Positions 55,393 through 64,000 of a DNA stretch of 64,000 nt are shown here, in pieces; position 1 is the stretch's first letter, and each line of letters starts with the position of its first letter. The notes beneath the pieces were generated by a model. It made no database searches. It had not been told where the DNA came from and saw only the letters and a program-made list of their open reading frames with translations. This DNA is from Desulfosporosinus fructosivorans (lineage in GTDB: Bacteria; Bacillota; Desulfitobacteriia; Desulfitobacteriales; Desulfitobacteriaceae). Both the position numbers and the translations under genes were made by a program. The DNA lies in NCBI RefSeq assembly GCF_004766045.1, contig NZ_SPQQ01000003.1:682001-746000 (forward strand), in the 5' to 3' direction.

Positions 55393-57036
55393 ATGGAGAA
55401 CTGTAGACATAAGTGTTGGCCTCAAGATTTGTCTCCTGAGCTCTCCTATCGGCAAGGGCAAAAGCCATTGCACGAGTATTTGCGGGACAACGCTAACTTG
55501 AATCCAGAGAAGGTCGCGATCATCTGGTATGGGAGAAAGATTACCTATCGAGAATTGAACGATCTCAGCGAGCGGTTTGCAGCTTTCTTAACAATCTCTG
55601 GGGTTAAGAAAGGAGATCATGTAGCACTTTTTCTCACCAATAGTCCTCAATATTTTATTGCTCATTATGGAATCCAGAAGATCGGGGCAATTGTGGGACC
55701 GTGCAGCCCTTTGTTTAAGGAATGGGAATTAGAGTACCAACTCAACGACATGGAAGCCAAAGTAATCGTGGCAGCGGACGGACTCTATGATATTGTCATG
55801 AAGATTCAGCCGAAGACACAAATCGACATAGTTATTCTTACTAATTATGGAGATCTTCTGCCAGCTAAGCCTACCTTCAATGTGCCAGCAGAGATTTGCC
55901 ATCCGAAGCTCATCATCCCGCCAGGTGTTCACGATATGATGACAGTGATCAATGATCAGGAAATTTCTGTTCCTTTCGTGAACCTTAACATGAAGGACGT
56001 TAGTCTCCTGATCTATACTTCAGGTACAACTGGTCAACCGAAGGGCGCTATGCTTAGTTATGAAAACGCTCTCTTTAAAACCGCAGCAGTAGCCCAAAAT
56101 AGCAAAATATGGGTGGAAGATGTCTTACTAACCGTGGTGCCCCTTTACCATATCGCAGGGATGCTGTTGGGGCTCAATTGCCCTATATATTCCAACGCCA
56201 GCATGGTGCTATTGTATCGGTTTGATCCAGTCGCGGTTTTGCAGGCCATCGAACGTTACAAATGTACATGGTGGTATAGTGTAGTCCCTATGAATCTCGC
56301 GATTATGCAGGTACCGAATGCTGGACAGTATGATATATCTTCCTTAAGAACGACTAGGGCTACAAGCTTTGGAATTATCCTAACTCAAGAGATCGCCGAG
56401 GCGTGGGCTAAGTTTACCGGAGGGTGTGAAATCTTCGAAGCGGCTTATGGGCTCAGCGAAACCCACACTGCGGATACATTTATGCCCTCGACTTCAGTGA
56501 AGTGGGGAACTCAAGGCATTCCTAATTATGAGACAGTTATCCGTATTATTGACCCAGAAACGGGTAAGGAAATGCCTTTTGGAGAGATGGGAGAGATCGT
56601 TCTCACTAATCCAGGTGTTTTCCAGGGTTATTGGAAGAAACTAGAGGCCACAAATCAGACGCTTCGTGAGGGGTGGGTATACACCGGAGATATGGGGTGG
56701 TTGGACGAAGATGGCTACTTAACCTTCAGCGGACGGTTCAAGGAAATGATCAAAGTATCGGGCTACAGCGTTTTCCCGGAGGAAGTAGAGGCCATGCTAA
56801 TCCGGCATGAAGCGATTGGGCAAGTGGCGGTAACTGGAGTACCTGATGCTCAGAAAGGCGAAGTAGTCAAGGCTTACGTTGTGCTAAAATCGGAGCTGGG
56901 TACACATATCACAGCTCAAGAAATTATAGACTGGGCCAAACAAAAAATGACTTCTTATAAATCACCACGTTATGTAGAGTTTCGGGAGTCCTTGCCGGCC
57001 ACTGGTGCAGGCAAAGTGCTGCGACGGCTTTTATAA
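55393..57036 (+). CDS. Acyl-CoA ligase (AMP-forming), second
   Basis: 547 residues. ANL superfamily: YTSGTTGQPKGAMLSYEN, AAYGLSETHT, GWVYTGDMGWLDEDG, and a C-terminal GAGKVLRRLL with the catalytic Lys. Well diverged from the ligase upstream, so probably specific for another acid. Strong site GAGGAGGTAG. Possibly in the same transcript as the first ligase, 127 bases apart. Confidence 0.94.
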   Translation: MENCRHKCWPQDLSPELSYRQGQKPLHEYLRDNANLNPEKVAIIWYGRKITYRELNDLSERFAAFLTISGVKKGDHVALFLTNSPQYFIAHYGIQKIGAIVGPCSPLFKEWELEYQLNDMEAKVIVAADGLYDIVMKIQPKTQIDIVILTNYGDLLPAKPTFNVPAEICHPKLIIPPGVHDMMTVINDQEISVPFVNLNMKDVSLLIYTSGTTGQPKGAMLSYENALFKTAAVAQNSKIWVEDVLLTVVPLYHIAGMLLGLNCPIYSNASMVLLYRFDPVAVLQAIERYKCTWWYSVVPMNLAIMQVPNAGQYDISSLRTTRATSFGIILTQEIAEAWAKFTGGCEIFEAAYGLSETHTADTFMPSTSVKWGTQGIPNYETVIRIIDPETGKEMPFGEMGEIVLTNPGVFQGYWKKLEATNQTLREGWVYTGDMGWLDEDGYLTFSGRFKEMIKVSGYSVFPEEVEAMLIRHEAIGQVAVTGVPDAQKGEVVKAYVVLKSELGTHITAQEIIDWAKQKMTSYKSPRYVEFRESLPATGAGKVLRRLL

Positions 57037-57076
57037 AAAGGGGTTTACGTTGCACAGTGAACCATTGGTTGCGTAA

Positions 57077-57220
57077 ACAAATCGTATAGCAAATGTTGGT
57101 ACATCGGTACCCCAGCAATTTATTAAAAATGTCATTCCAGTAGTAAAAGAGGCAGGTATCACTGTCGAACAGATTGATACACTTTTGATTAGAATCCTCG
57201 GAAGATTGTTTGGTAATTAG
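57077..57220 (+). pseudogene. C-terminal remnant of a phosphotriesterase-family hydrolase
   Basis: A 47-codon frame without a start reads VPQQFIKNVIPVVKEAG, then EQIDTLLIRILGRLFG and a stop. This resembles the end of phosphotriesterase-like metal hydrolases, where the last helix normally reads NPRRLF. The rest of the gene is absent. Confidence 0.5.
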
Positions 57221-57221
57221 A

Positions 57222-57257
57222 AAAACCAACGACAGGCGATCGCCTGTCGTTGGTTTT
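57222..57257. terminator. 36-bp perfect palindrome, bidirectional terminator
   Basis: A-rich start, AACCAACGACAGGCGA and its exact complement, ending in TTTT. It serves the plus-strand ligase side and the minus-strand MFS remnant. Confidence 0.85.
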
Positions 57258-57301
57258 GGGTAAAGGGAACGTAAAATATTGGTTGTCTTACTAATTGTAA
57301 T

Positions 57302-57690
57302 TTATATGGTAGCTTCTTTGTCGGGCAGTCGACTAAACGACTTCATCTTAGTAGTCAAGAGTAAATTGAGAGTGGCAATAACTGCACCGCAGATAAAGAC
57401 ATATTCATAGCCCAGAACAGTCCAGACAAATCCGCCTAACCACGGCACAAACATGGAGACCATGTGATCAATTGTCATTCCCATCGACAGAGTCGGAGAA
57501 ACATCCTCGTCGCTTAAAGCGATTTTCTTAAGATATGTTGCCCTGGCCATAGTCACTGAAGCCAGCATTTGATCTAAAACAAACAGAGCACAGATGATAT
57601 ACAGCGTAATTCTCCCTAGACCTAAATTTGCAAGTAAACCTTCTGTAAAGGCATATCCAAGGCAATGACTAGTAAAATAATCACTTTGAA
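57302..57690 (-). pseudogene. C-terminal remnant of an MFS transporter gene
   Basis: The last 88 codons (with LDQMLASVTMARATYLKK just upstream of an internal ATG, then MGMTIDHMVSMFVPWLGG) match the end of a major-facilitator transporter. Extending upstream, the homology continues without a start (GYAFTEGLLANLGLGRITLY) and then switches frame near 57665, where another frame reads VIILLVIALD. The other two-thirds of the gene are missing. The broken end lies against the CRP-type site of the molybdoenzyme operon. Confidence 0.7.
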
Positions 57691-57692
57691 TG

Positions 57693-57708
57693 TGTGACCT
57701 AGTTCACA
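57693..57708 (+). promoter_or_regulatory. CRP/FNR-type operator of the molybdoenzyme operon
   Basis: TGTGACCTAGTTCACA is a perfect match to TGTGA-N6-TCACA, 96 bases before the start. The same site occurs upstream of hcp. Confidence 0.7.
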
Positions 57709-57803
57709 GCACCCGGCCCAGACTTGTGGTGTAATTAGTAGAAGAATCAGATTTGAAATTATCCTAGCTAGTGAAAAGTGTAACAAGTGGAGGTGCCTCA
57801 ATA

Positions 57804-60374
57804 ATGGAAAGAAAGAACATACAACTTTCGCGTCGACAATTTCTTAAAGCGTCAGCGGCAGCCGGTGTTTTGGCGGGAACCGCCGGTACAGCCTCATTCA
57901 TTCATAAAGCAGTGGCCTCGCCCAAACAAGTAGATCCGAATATTACATATGTGCGCACGACCTGTTCGCCAAACTGCACCGGAGCCTGCGGTATGAATGC
58001 TCTTGTCGAGGATGGTCAAATCAAGTCAATTATCCAAGCTGCAGATTATCCTGAACCGGAATACAATCCCCGCGGTTGTCTAAAAGGACTTTCTATGACC
58101 AACCTAATCTATGGTCCAGATCGCTTGAAGACCCCCCTTATTCTAAAAGGGAAGCCTGGCTCTGGAGATTTTAAAGAGGCATCTTGGAACGAGTCGTTAG
58201 ATTACACAGCAGGACGATTAAAAGAAATTGCCGCTAAATACGGGCCTGAATCCATCGGGGTGCTCTTCCAGGTGGGAGGAACCGGATACGTGCAAAAGGG
58301 GGCAGTGAGTAGGTTGGCGACGTTAGCGGGATGGACTATGCATCATGCCTATGACCAAAATGGAGACTTGCCGATGTTTTGGCCGATGACCTTCGGGGTA
58401 CAGAGTGAAGAACTCGAACCGCGCGAATGGCTTAATTCCCGTTATGTGATGGTCTTTGGTTCTAATATCTTGGCAACACGGATTCCCGATGCTCATTTTC
58501 TCCTCGAAGCCAGGAATAATGGCGCGAAGATCATGGTTTTCGACCCTAACTTTAGTCCTACCGCAGCTAAAGCGGATGAATGGATTCCGATCAAGGCCAG
58601 CAGCGACGCAGCGGTTGCGTTAGGTATGGCAAGGATATTAATTGAAGAGAAACTCTATGACTCAGACTTTATTAAAACCTTCACAGACCTACCGCTTCTC
58701 ATTCGTGTCGACAATGGCAAACGCTTAAAAGCTGATGAGGTCAAAGATCTCGTTAAACCTTCTGATATTCCAGCTTATCGGGAAGCCTATGTGGCCTATA
58801 ATGGTCAGTTCATCGTGGTGCACTCGGAAAAACTCGATCTGCCTTTAGATCTAATGATCGAAGGAGAAGTGGATGTGACCCTGAAAACGGGCGAAATTGT
58901 GAAAGCTAAACCAGCGTTCCAACTCCTGAAAGAAAGCCTCACTCAATACACTCCGGAAGAAGTCGAGAAAATAGCGGGAATACCCAAAGACGATCTAGTG
59001 CGTATAGCCCGCGAAATGGCGGGAAGCAAACCGCTTCATGTCATCTATGGGGCGGGTAATTATCAGTGGTATCACGGCGATCTGAAGGGACGAGCGCTAG
59101 CCTTACTTCCTGTTCTAACCGGGAATATTGGTAAACCAGGAGCGGGGATTTCCACCTATGCGGGTCAGTATAGAATTCGTTTCAAAGTCGCAGAATGGTG
59201 GGTTCCGGAAGGCAAAAAGCAAAACTGGCTACCTTTTCTTTATGTTCTTCACGGTCCTACAAAAACCATGAAAGCCAAGTGGCCTAAAAATGGGATTAAA
59301 GCCCTCGTAATAGGGTGGGGAAATCCGTTCGACCAGCACAACATGGCCAATAAGCTCCGGGAAATGGTGGAACAAGAGGATTTAGAATTTGTCGTGACCA
59401 CTGATTTCCAAATGACGACAACCTGCCAGTATAGCCATGCCGTCTTACCTGCCGTGTCTTGGTATGAGAAAACAGATCTTGTGGCCACTCCCGTTCATCC
59501 TTACCTACAGTTGCAACAACAGGCGGTAAAACCGATTTATGAAGGACAACCGGAGTTTTGGATCATCAGAGAACTTGCGAAACGGCTAAATCCGGATTTT
59601 GAAAAGTACTTTTACCCAGGCCTTGAACCGGATGAGGCAGCGCAGAAAGTCATTGAGCTCTTGCTCAAAACTGGAGGACCTGAGGTTGCCGGTATTACCT
59701 TGGAACAGCTACAAAAAGGCCCAGTACGCTTGAAGTCGGAAGTCCCAGGGGGGCGACAAATTCCGTTCTATGACCAAGTCCAACATAAAAAGCCGTTCCC
59801 ACCGATCAGTCTGCCGGCAAAAATTGAACAAACGGCTCAGTTTGTGAAGAGTGGACGGATAGAGTTTTACAAAGACGAAGATATCATGCTTCAGATGGGC
59901 GAGGCGCTCCCGGTCCATAAACCTCCCTTTGAAGAAAGCGAGTATGCTTTAAATCTTCAAACCAGAGAAAAGTATCAGTTTAGCTATGTCACTCGTAATG
60001 CTATTTACCGAGTACACTCTACGCATTCCAACAATGTTTGGATGAATGAACTCCAAGAAGGGAAGCCAAGAGTATGGCTCAGTCCTAAGGATGGCAAGGA
60101 AAAGGGGATTAAAGAAGGGGATGCCGTAGAAATTTTCAATGATCGTGGTAAAGTCACTGCCTATGCGATTATTGATCCGGGCGTGGGGGTGAAGCAGGCG
60201 GTCTTTGAGCAGGGATGGTGGAGCCGCTATACATTTGGGCAATCCTACAACACCTTGACTTATCCGTTCATTAAACCGACCCACGAAATCTACTTTGTTC
60301 CCGGCATGTGGGCCCCAAACACAGCCTGGAACGAATGCCTCTGTGATGTGAGAAAGGTGGGTGATGTTTCATGA
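57804..60374 (+). CDS. Molybdopterin oxidoreductase, DMSO-reductase family catalytic subunit (TAT-exported)
   Basis: 856 residues from ATG 57804, nine bases after GGAGGTG; a GTG at 57771 precedes the site. TAT signal SRRQFLK at 9-15 followed by a hydrophobic stretch, so it acts outside the membrane. The 4Fe-4S ligands are Cys54, Cys58, Cys62 and Cys92. Then molybdopterin domains (FGSNILATRIPDAH, IYGAGNYQWYHGD, VTTDFQMTTTCQYSHAVLPA) and a C-terminal cofactor-binding domain. Substrate cannot be told: DMSO, polysulfide/thiosulfate, tetrathionate and other oxyanions are all possible. First gene of a three-gene operon. Confidence 0.92.
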   Translation: MERKNIQLSRRQFLKASAAAGVLAGTAGTASFIHKAVASPKQVDPNITYVRTTCSPNCTGACGMNALVEDGQIKSIIQAADYPEPEYNPRGCLKGLSMTNLIYGPDRLKTPLILKGKPGSGDFKEASWNESLDYTAGRLKEIAAKYGPESIGVLFQVGGTGYVQKGAVSRLATLAGWTMHHAYDQNGDLPMFWPMTFGVQSEELEPREWLNSRYVMVFGSNILATRIPDAHFLLEARNNGAKIMVFDPNFSPTAAKADEWIPIKASSDAAVALGMARILIEEKLYDSDFIKTFTDLPLLIRVDNGKRLKADEVKDLVKPSDIPAYREAYVAYNGQFIVVHSEKLDLPLDLMIEGEVDVTLKTGEIVKAKPAFQLLKESLTQYTPEEVEKIAGIPKDDLVRIAREMAGSKPLHVIYGAGNYQWYHGDLKGRALALLPVLTGNIGKPGAGISTYAGQYRIRFKVAEWWVPEGKKQNWLPFLYVLHGPTKTMKAKWPKNGIKALVIGWGNPFDQHNMANKLREMVEQEDLEFVVTTDFQMTTTCQYSHAVLPAVSWYEKTDLVATPVHPYLQLQQQAVKPIYEGQPEFWIIRELAKRLNPDFEKYFYPGLEPDEAAQKVIELLLKTGGPEVAGITLEQLQKGPVRLKSEVPGGRQIPFYDQVQHKKPFPPISLPAKIEQTAQFVKSGRIEFYKDEDIMLQMGEALPVHKPPFEESEYALNLQTREKYQFSYVTRNAIYRVHSTHSNNVWMNELQEGKPRVWLSPKDGKEKGIKEGDAVEIFNDRGKVTAYAIIDPGVGVKQAVFEQGWWSRYTFGQSYNTLTYPFIKPTHEIYFVPGMWAPNTAWNECLCDVRKVGDVS

Positions 60375-61057
60375 GACTCGGGATGGTAATTGACCTGGAT
60401 CGGTGTATCGGTTGTCGATCTTGCGCGGTGGCATGTAAATCTCACAATGCGCAACCGCCGGGGACGTGGTGGAATCGGGTGTTTACCCCAGGGAGTTCTT
60501 TTCATCAAGCTGCAGTCGGCAAAGATGGTAGTTTGCAAATGGAATCGTTGCCAGTCTCCTGTCAAATGTGCGATAATCCGCCCTGCCAAAAGGTATGTCC
60601 AACTGGGGCTACTTATACCGATGAACGCGGCGTGGTATTGATTGACTACGAACGCTGTATCGGCTGTAGGTACTGTATGGCAGCATGTCCATACGGGGTT
60701 CGGCAATTTAACTGGGAAGATCCGAAAGAGGTTAAGGATCGGGTGGGCTATGAATTGGGGTATGAATATGGATACCCAGTTGATTTTCGAGATAAGGATG
60801 GAAGGTTAGTTTTCACCCCTAATCGGCCGGCAGGAGTGGTTGAAAAGTGTACCTTCTGCGCGCAGTACATCTCTGATGGAGAACTACCTGCCTGTGTTCA
60901 AGGTTGTCCGGGCAAGGTTCGGATTTTCGGAGATCTTGATGATTCAAGCTCCGAAGTAAGTAAACTTATTCGAAAACGGCAAACGGTTCGTCTCAAAGAA
61001 GAACTGGGTACATCGCCCAAAGTATTCTATTTGACGCCCGCGAAGCCCATACGCTAG
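60371..61057 (+). CDS. 4Fe-4S ferredoxin-type electron-transfer subunit (DmsB/PsrB-like)
   Basis: 228 residues, overlapping the catalytic gene stop (ATGA). Four cysteine groups for up to four 4Fe-4S clusters: CIGCRSCAVACK, CQMCDNPPCQKVCP, CIGCRYCMAACPYG and CTFCAQ...CVQGCPG. It passes electrons between the NrfD membrane subunit and the molybdoenzyme; it has no signal of its own and would be co-exported with it. Confidence 0.95.
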   Translation: MRLGMVIDLDRCIGCRSCAVACKSHNAQPPGTWWNRVFTPGSSFHQAAVGKDGSLQMESLPVSCQMCDNPPCQKVCPTGATYTDERGVVLIDYERCIGCRYCMAACPYGVRQFNWEDPKEVKDRVGYELGYEYGYPVDFRDKDGRLVFTPNRPAGVVEKCTFCAQYISDGELPACVQGCPGKVRIFGDLDDSSSEVSKLIRKRQTVRLKEELGTSPKVFYLTPAKPIR

Positions 61058-61069
61058 GGGGTGGGTAAC

Positions 61070-62386
61070 ATGAAAAAAAGTAATGCCCTGTTGGGCTTGG
61101 CGGGTGCTTTAATCCTTATCAGTTTACTCGCCTGGGGATACCAATTATTCAACGGCTTAATCGTCACAAATATGAGAAATCCCTTTAGTTGGGGTTTATA
61201 CATTGCGACCTTTGCCTTCTTTGTGGGGGTGGCGGCTGGAGGGTTGATTGTATCCTCATCCGTATATCTATTTAATATTGAAGTACTTAAGCCCTTTACA
61301 CGCATTGCTTCCCTCTCAGCGTTTGCTAGTATTCTAGGTGCGGGAGCCATGATTTTCCCGGATATGGGCCGTGTTGCGCGGGTTTGGATGATTTTCCTAC
61401 ATCCAAATTTAAAGTCCCCGCTAGTTTGGGATGTCGTCGTAATCACAGCTTACCTGATCATCACGTTTTTAAGTGTCTATGTCCAGCTTTTGCCCGATTG
61501 GAAAAAGGAAGGCCACGGTTTCTTTAATGGGTGGACGACAAAACGCTCCCAAGAGAACATCGACGCATTCTCTAAAAGATGGTCAAAGCGCGTTGCACTC
61601 GTTGGATTACCTGTGGCCATTTTGATTCACACGGTGACCGCCTTGATATTTGCAACCCAAACTTCCAGAGGGTGGTGGAACACGGCGGTGTTGCCTCCGG
61701 ACTTTGTTTCCGTGGCTATCGCGTCTGGTACAGCCCTCGTTCTAGTGATTTCTCTGCTCGCTGTAGGCAGAGAACAATTCGAACAGTATCGGGGAGCATT
61801 TCGGACGATGGCCTTGATTGTTGCCGGCTCCTTAGTTATTCACTTTTTCTTCGTCTCGGTTGACCTTATTGTTCATGGGTGGTCAGGGAACCCTGAAGCT
61901 AAAGAAATCCTTCACGTTGTTTTTGGACGGTACGGATTTCTCTATGCGACAGAAATTCTACTCCCAGCCTTCACCATGATCTTCTTCTTCACAGAGAAGG
62001 GGAAAAGCAGTTTTTGGGCGCTTATCACAGGAAGCGTACTCCTTTTTATCGGGGTTTTTGCTCATCGAATGATGCTGATGTTCCCTGCCTTTAATGTTAT
62101 CCCGCTGTCCTTATCCGTACCTGGGGCGGGGATAGAGAGTTGGGCATATCCTGTAGCTTTGGGGCAACTTCGAGAAGGCCTACCAGTGTTTGTCAGTTCG
62201 TGGGATTACTCGCCAACGTTGGTGGAGTACGCTGTGGCACTATTACCATTCGGGTTGGTACTCTTCGTTGTGACCGGAGCGTTAAGAATGTATAATTTTG
62301 TGCCTAAGAAGCGCGTAGTGAGTTTATGCACTTCAAGGCCAATGAAGCCACACACGGATTTCAATGCTACTTCAGAAAGTGAATGA
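61070..62386 (+). CDS. NrfD/PsrC-family membrane subunit
   Basis: 438 residues from ATG 61070 behind AGGGGGTG. About ten membrane helices, with NPFSWGLYIATFAFFVGVAAG near residue 40 and RVWMIFLHPNLKSPLVWD. It anchors the complex and exchanges electrons with menaquinone. Twelve bases after the Fe-S gene. A terminator follows at 62480. Confidence 0.93.
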   Translation: MKKSNALLGLAGALILISLLAWGYQLFNGLIVTNMRNPFSWGLYIATFAFFVGVAAGGLIVSSSVYLFNIEVLKPFTRIASLSAFASILGAGAMIFPDMGRVARVWMIFLHPNLKSPLVWDVVVITAYLIITFLSVYVQLLPDWKKEGHGFFNGWTTKRSQENIDAFSKRWSKRVALVGLPVAILIHTVTALIFATQTSRGWWNTAVLPPDFVSVAIASGTALVLVISLLAVGREQFEQYRGAFRTMALIVAGSLVIHFFFVSVDLIVHGWSGNPEAKEILHVVFGRYGFLYATEILLPAFTMIFFFTEKGKSSFWALITGSVLLFIGVFAHRMMLMFPAFNVIPLSLSVPGAGIESWAYPVALGQLREGLPVFVSSWDYSPTLVEYAVALLPFGLVLFVVTGALRMYNFVPKKRVVSLCTSRPMKPHTDFNATSESE

Positions 62387-62479
62387 TGAGTAAAGATGTC
62401 ATAGTGTTCATGGCGCAATAGTATACTCCAAAAGGCCTCCACAATGGAAAAATGATACTATCTCACTTATGTAAAACCG

Positions 62480-62519
62480 TTGGGAAAAGCCCTTTATTGG
62501 ATTGAAGGGCTTTTCCAAT
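62480..62519 (+). terminator. Terminator of the molybdoenzyme operon
   Basis: TTGGGAAAAGCCCTT pairs with AAGGGCTTTTCCAA around a short loop. Confidence 0.85.
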
Positions 62520-62650
62520 ATTCATAGTTAGAATTTAATATAATATTGTCTAGTTGAACAAAGCATGTTACGACCACTGTTTTTCCATACATATACTCCA
62601 AGAATTAACATACTAGAGATCTTTCAGGTATAGTTGCCTCAAGAAGGAGG

Positions 62651-62666
62651 TGTGATTTATCTCACA
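62651..62666 (+). promoter_or_regulatory. CRP/FNR-type operator of hcp
   Basis: TGTGATTTATCTCACA, extended to a seven-base half site (GGTGTGA/TCACACC). Its centre is about 63 bases before the expected transcription start, the spacing of class I CRP activation. Confidence 0.75.
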
Positions 62667-62773
62667 CCAAAAGAACCGCTACAATCACAGAATCACGAGT
62701 GGGATTGATCTATAATAAGTTTAGTGAAGTCGAGTTACTGAAAATTTAAATAAAAAATTAGGGGGAAACAAGA

Positions 62774-64000
62774 ATGAGTATGTTTTGTTATCAGTGTCAG
62801 GAAACAGCCAAAGGAACCGGTTGTACAGTTAAAGGGGTTTGCGGAAAACCCGAAAATGTTGCCAAATTGCAAGACCTTCTAATCTACAACTTAAAAGGAA
62901 TCGCAGTTTACGCGGTTCAAGCGCGTGAACTTGGGATAGTGCGTCCAGATGTTGATAAATTTATCATGGAAAGCCTTTTTAGTACGATTACAAATGCGAA
63001 CTTTGATGCAAGTCGTTTCGTAGAGCGGATTCAAGACGGTCTTAAACTCCGAGAAGAACTCAAACAAGATGTCATCAAAGCTGGTGGTGTGATTCCAGTA
63101 AACCTGAATGATGCAGCAACTTGGACAGCACCTGCTTCTGAGTTCGAAGCGAAAGCGGTTCTGGTTGGCGTCTTAGCAACAGAAAATGAAGATGTTCGCT
63201 CACTCAGAGAACTGATCACTTATGGTTTAAAAGGAATCGCTGCTTATGCTGAGCATGCGTATACTCTAGAGTACAAAGAGGCAGGCATCTTCGCCTTCAT
63301 TGAAAAAGCCTTAGCAGCCACACTGGATGACACGTTAGCGGCTGGTGATCTCGTTGCCCTCACTTTAGAAGCAGGAAAATACGGCGTTGAAGTGATGGCC
63401 CTACTCGATAAAGCTAACACCACCTCCTACGGTAATCCAGAACTTACCAAAGTAAATATTGGTGTTCGAAACAACCCAGCTATTCTGATCAGTGGCCACG
63501 ATTTGAAAGACCTCGAAGAATTGCTCATCCAAACGAAAGGTTCCGGCGTGGATGTCTATACACACGGAGAAATGCTCCCAGCGCACTACTACCCAGCCTT
63601 TAAGAAATTTGACAACTTCGTAGGGAACTACGGAAATGCTTGGCATAAACAAGTTAAAGAATTTGAATCCTTTAATGGACCAATCTTCTTAACTACCAAC
63701 TGTCTCGTTCCACCGAAAGACTCCTATAAGGATCGCGTCTATACCACGGGAGTGGTAGGCTTCGAAGGAGTTAAGCACATCGCAGAGCGCGTAGACGGAA
63801 GGCCTAAGGATTTCGCCGCATTGATTGAGCATGCTAAGACTTGCCCATCACCAACGGAAATAGAGACAGGTGAAATTGTTGGCGGATTTGCCCACAATCA
63901 AGTTATTGCACTTGCTGACAAAGTCGTCGATGCCGTCAAAACTGGTGCTATTAAGCGTTTCTTCGTCATGGCTGGCTGTGACGGACGCATGAAGAGTCGC
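62774..64000 (+). CDS. hcp: Hybrid-cluster protein / hydroxylamine reductase (5' part)
   Basis: 409 codons to the window edge, of about 550 expected. The N-terminal cluster motif is Cys5, Cys8, Cys17, Cys23 ([14 protein letters not shown]), as in anaerobic Hcp proteins. The hybrid-cluster ligands begin to appear near the end ([19 protein letters not shown]). Hcp reduces nitric oxide or hydroxylamine and protects against nitrosative stress. Site GGGGG upstream of ATG 62774. The 3' end lies beyond the window. Confidence 0.96.
   Translation, partial: MSMFCYQCQETAKGTGCTVKGVCGKPENVAKLQDLLIYNLKGIAVYAVQARELGIVRPDVDKFIMESLFSTITNANFDASRFVERIQDGLKLREELKQDVIKAGGVIPVNLNDAATWTAPASEFEAKAVLVGVLATENEDVRSLRELITYGLKGIAAYAEHAYTLEYKEAGIFAFIEKALAATLDDTLAAGDLVALTLEAGKYGVEVMALLDKANTTSYGNPELTKVNIGVRNNPAILISGHDLKDLEELLIQTKGSGVDVYTHGEMLPAHYYPAFKKFDNFVGNYGNAWHKQVKEFESFNGPIFLTTNCLVPPKDSYKDRVYTTGVVGFEGVKHIAERVDGRPKDFAALIEHAKTCPSPTEIETGEIVGGFAHNQVIALADKVVDAVKTGAIKRFFVMAGCDGRMKSR

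Larger units (their letters stand above)
62387..62773. promoter_or_regulatory. Intergenic region: terminator and hcp promoter
   Basis: Holds the terminator at 62480-62519, the CRP-type site at 62651-62666 and a likely -10 TATAAT at 62711-62716. No gene seen. Confidence 0.7.

Overview
The window looks like a chromosomal segment of a low-to-mid-GC, anaerobic Firmicute of the Peptococcaceae type (Desulfosporosinus/Desulfitobacterium-like). This is inferred from gene content: secDF, many TTG/GTG starts with strong Shine-Dalgarno sites, a TAT-exported molybdopterin oxidoreductase with 4Fe-4S and NrfD partners, hybrid-cluster protein, anaerobic acyl-CoA metabolism and sigma-54 promoters in a Gram-positive setting. 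No rRNA, tRNA, CRISPR array or intact transposase was seen.

Layout. 1-1241: 3' end of secD and secF, followed by a short MITE-like repeat (1329-1500) and two orphan ORFs. 2558-16691: a 14-kb plus-strand sugar-acid cluster made of an ABC ATPase, a CdaR-type and an RpiR-type regulator, FGGY kinase, IlvD/Edd-type dehydratase, binding protein, two permeases, KDPG-type aldolase, a LarA-superfamily (nickel-pincer) racemase/epimerase homologue, 6-phosphogluconate dehydrogenase and a second FGGY kinase. Together they can import a sugar acid, epimerise, phosphorylate, dehydrate and cleave or decarboxylate it. 16776-28928: housekeeping and stress genes (CAP/SH3 secreted protein, MetE-like protein, DegV, YnfA, an acyl-CoA dehydrogenase with a FadR-like operator, a double CDGSH protein, MsrAB, UppP, an ECF sigma/anti-sigma pair) interrupted at about 22.5-23.4 kb by gene remnants. 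29208-34101: TetR plus an ABC-2 exporter and an NhaC antiporter. 34276-37304: small genes, a GOLPH3-like protein and an MqsR-type toxin next to an unusual antitoxin (YgiT zinc finger + HTH + Panacea domain).

37793-57036: a fatty/organic acid utilisation region. It has an SSS transporter, CoA-transferase, PAS-AAA-Fis sigma-54 activator, alpha/beta hydrolase, MaoC-like dehydratase, and a full beta-oxidation/butyryl-CoA set (enoyl-CoA hydratase, two 3-hydroxyacyl-CoA dehydrogenases, two thiolases, two acyl-CoA dehydrogenases, two acyl-CoA ligases). Four close matches to the -24/-12 sigma-54 promoter consensus (37793, 43745, 44601, 53380) sit in front of these transcription units, so the single activator in the middle probably runs a local regulon.

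57092-64000: remnants of a phosphotriesterase-like and an MFS gene, then a three-gene molybdoenzyme operon and the start of hcp. Both the molybdoenzyme operon and hcp carry a perfect TGTGA-N6-TCACA site about 100 bp upstream of their starts, which suggests co-control by a CRP/FNR-family regulator.
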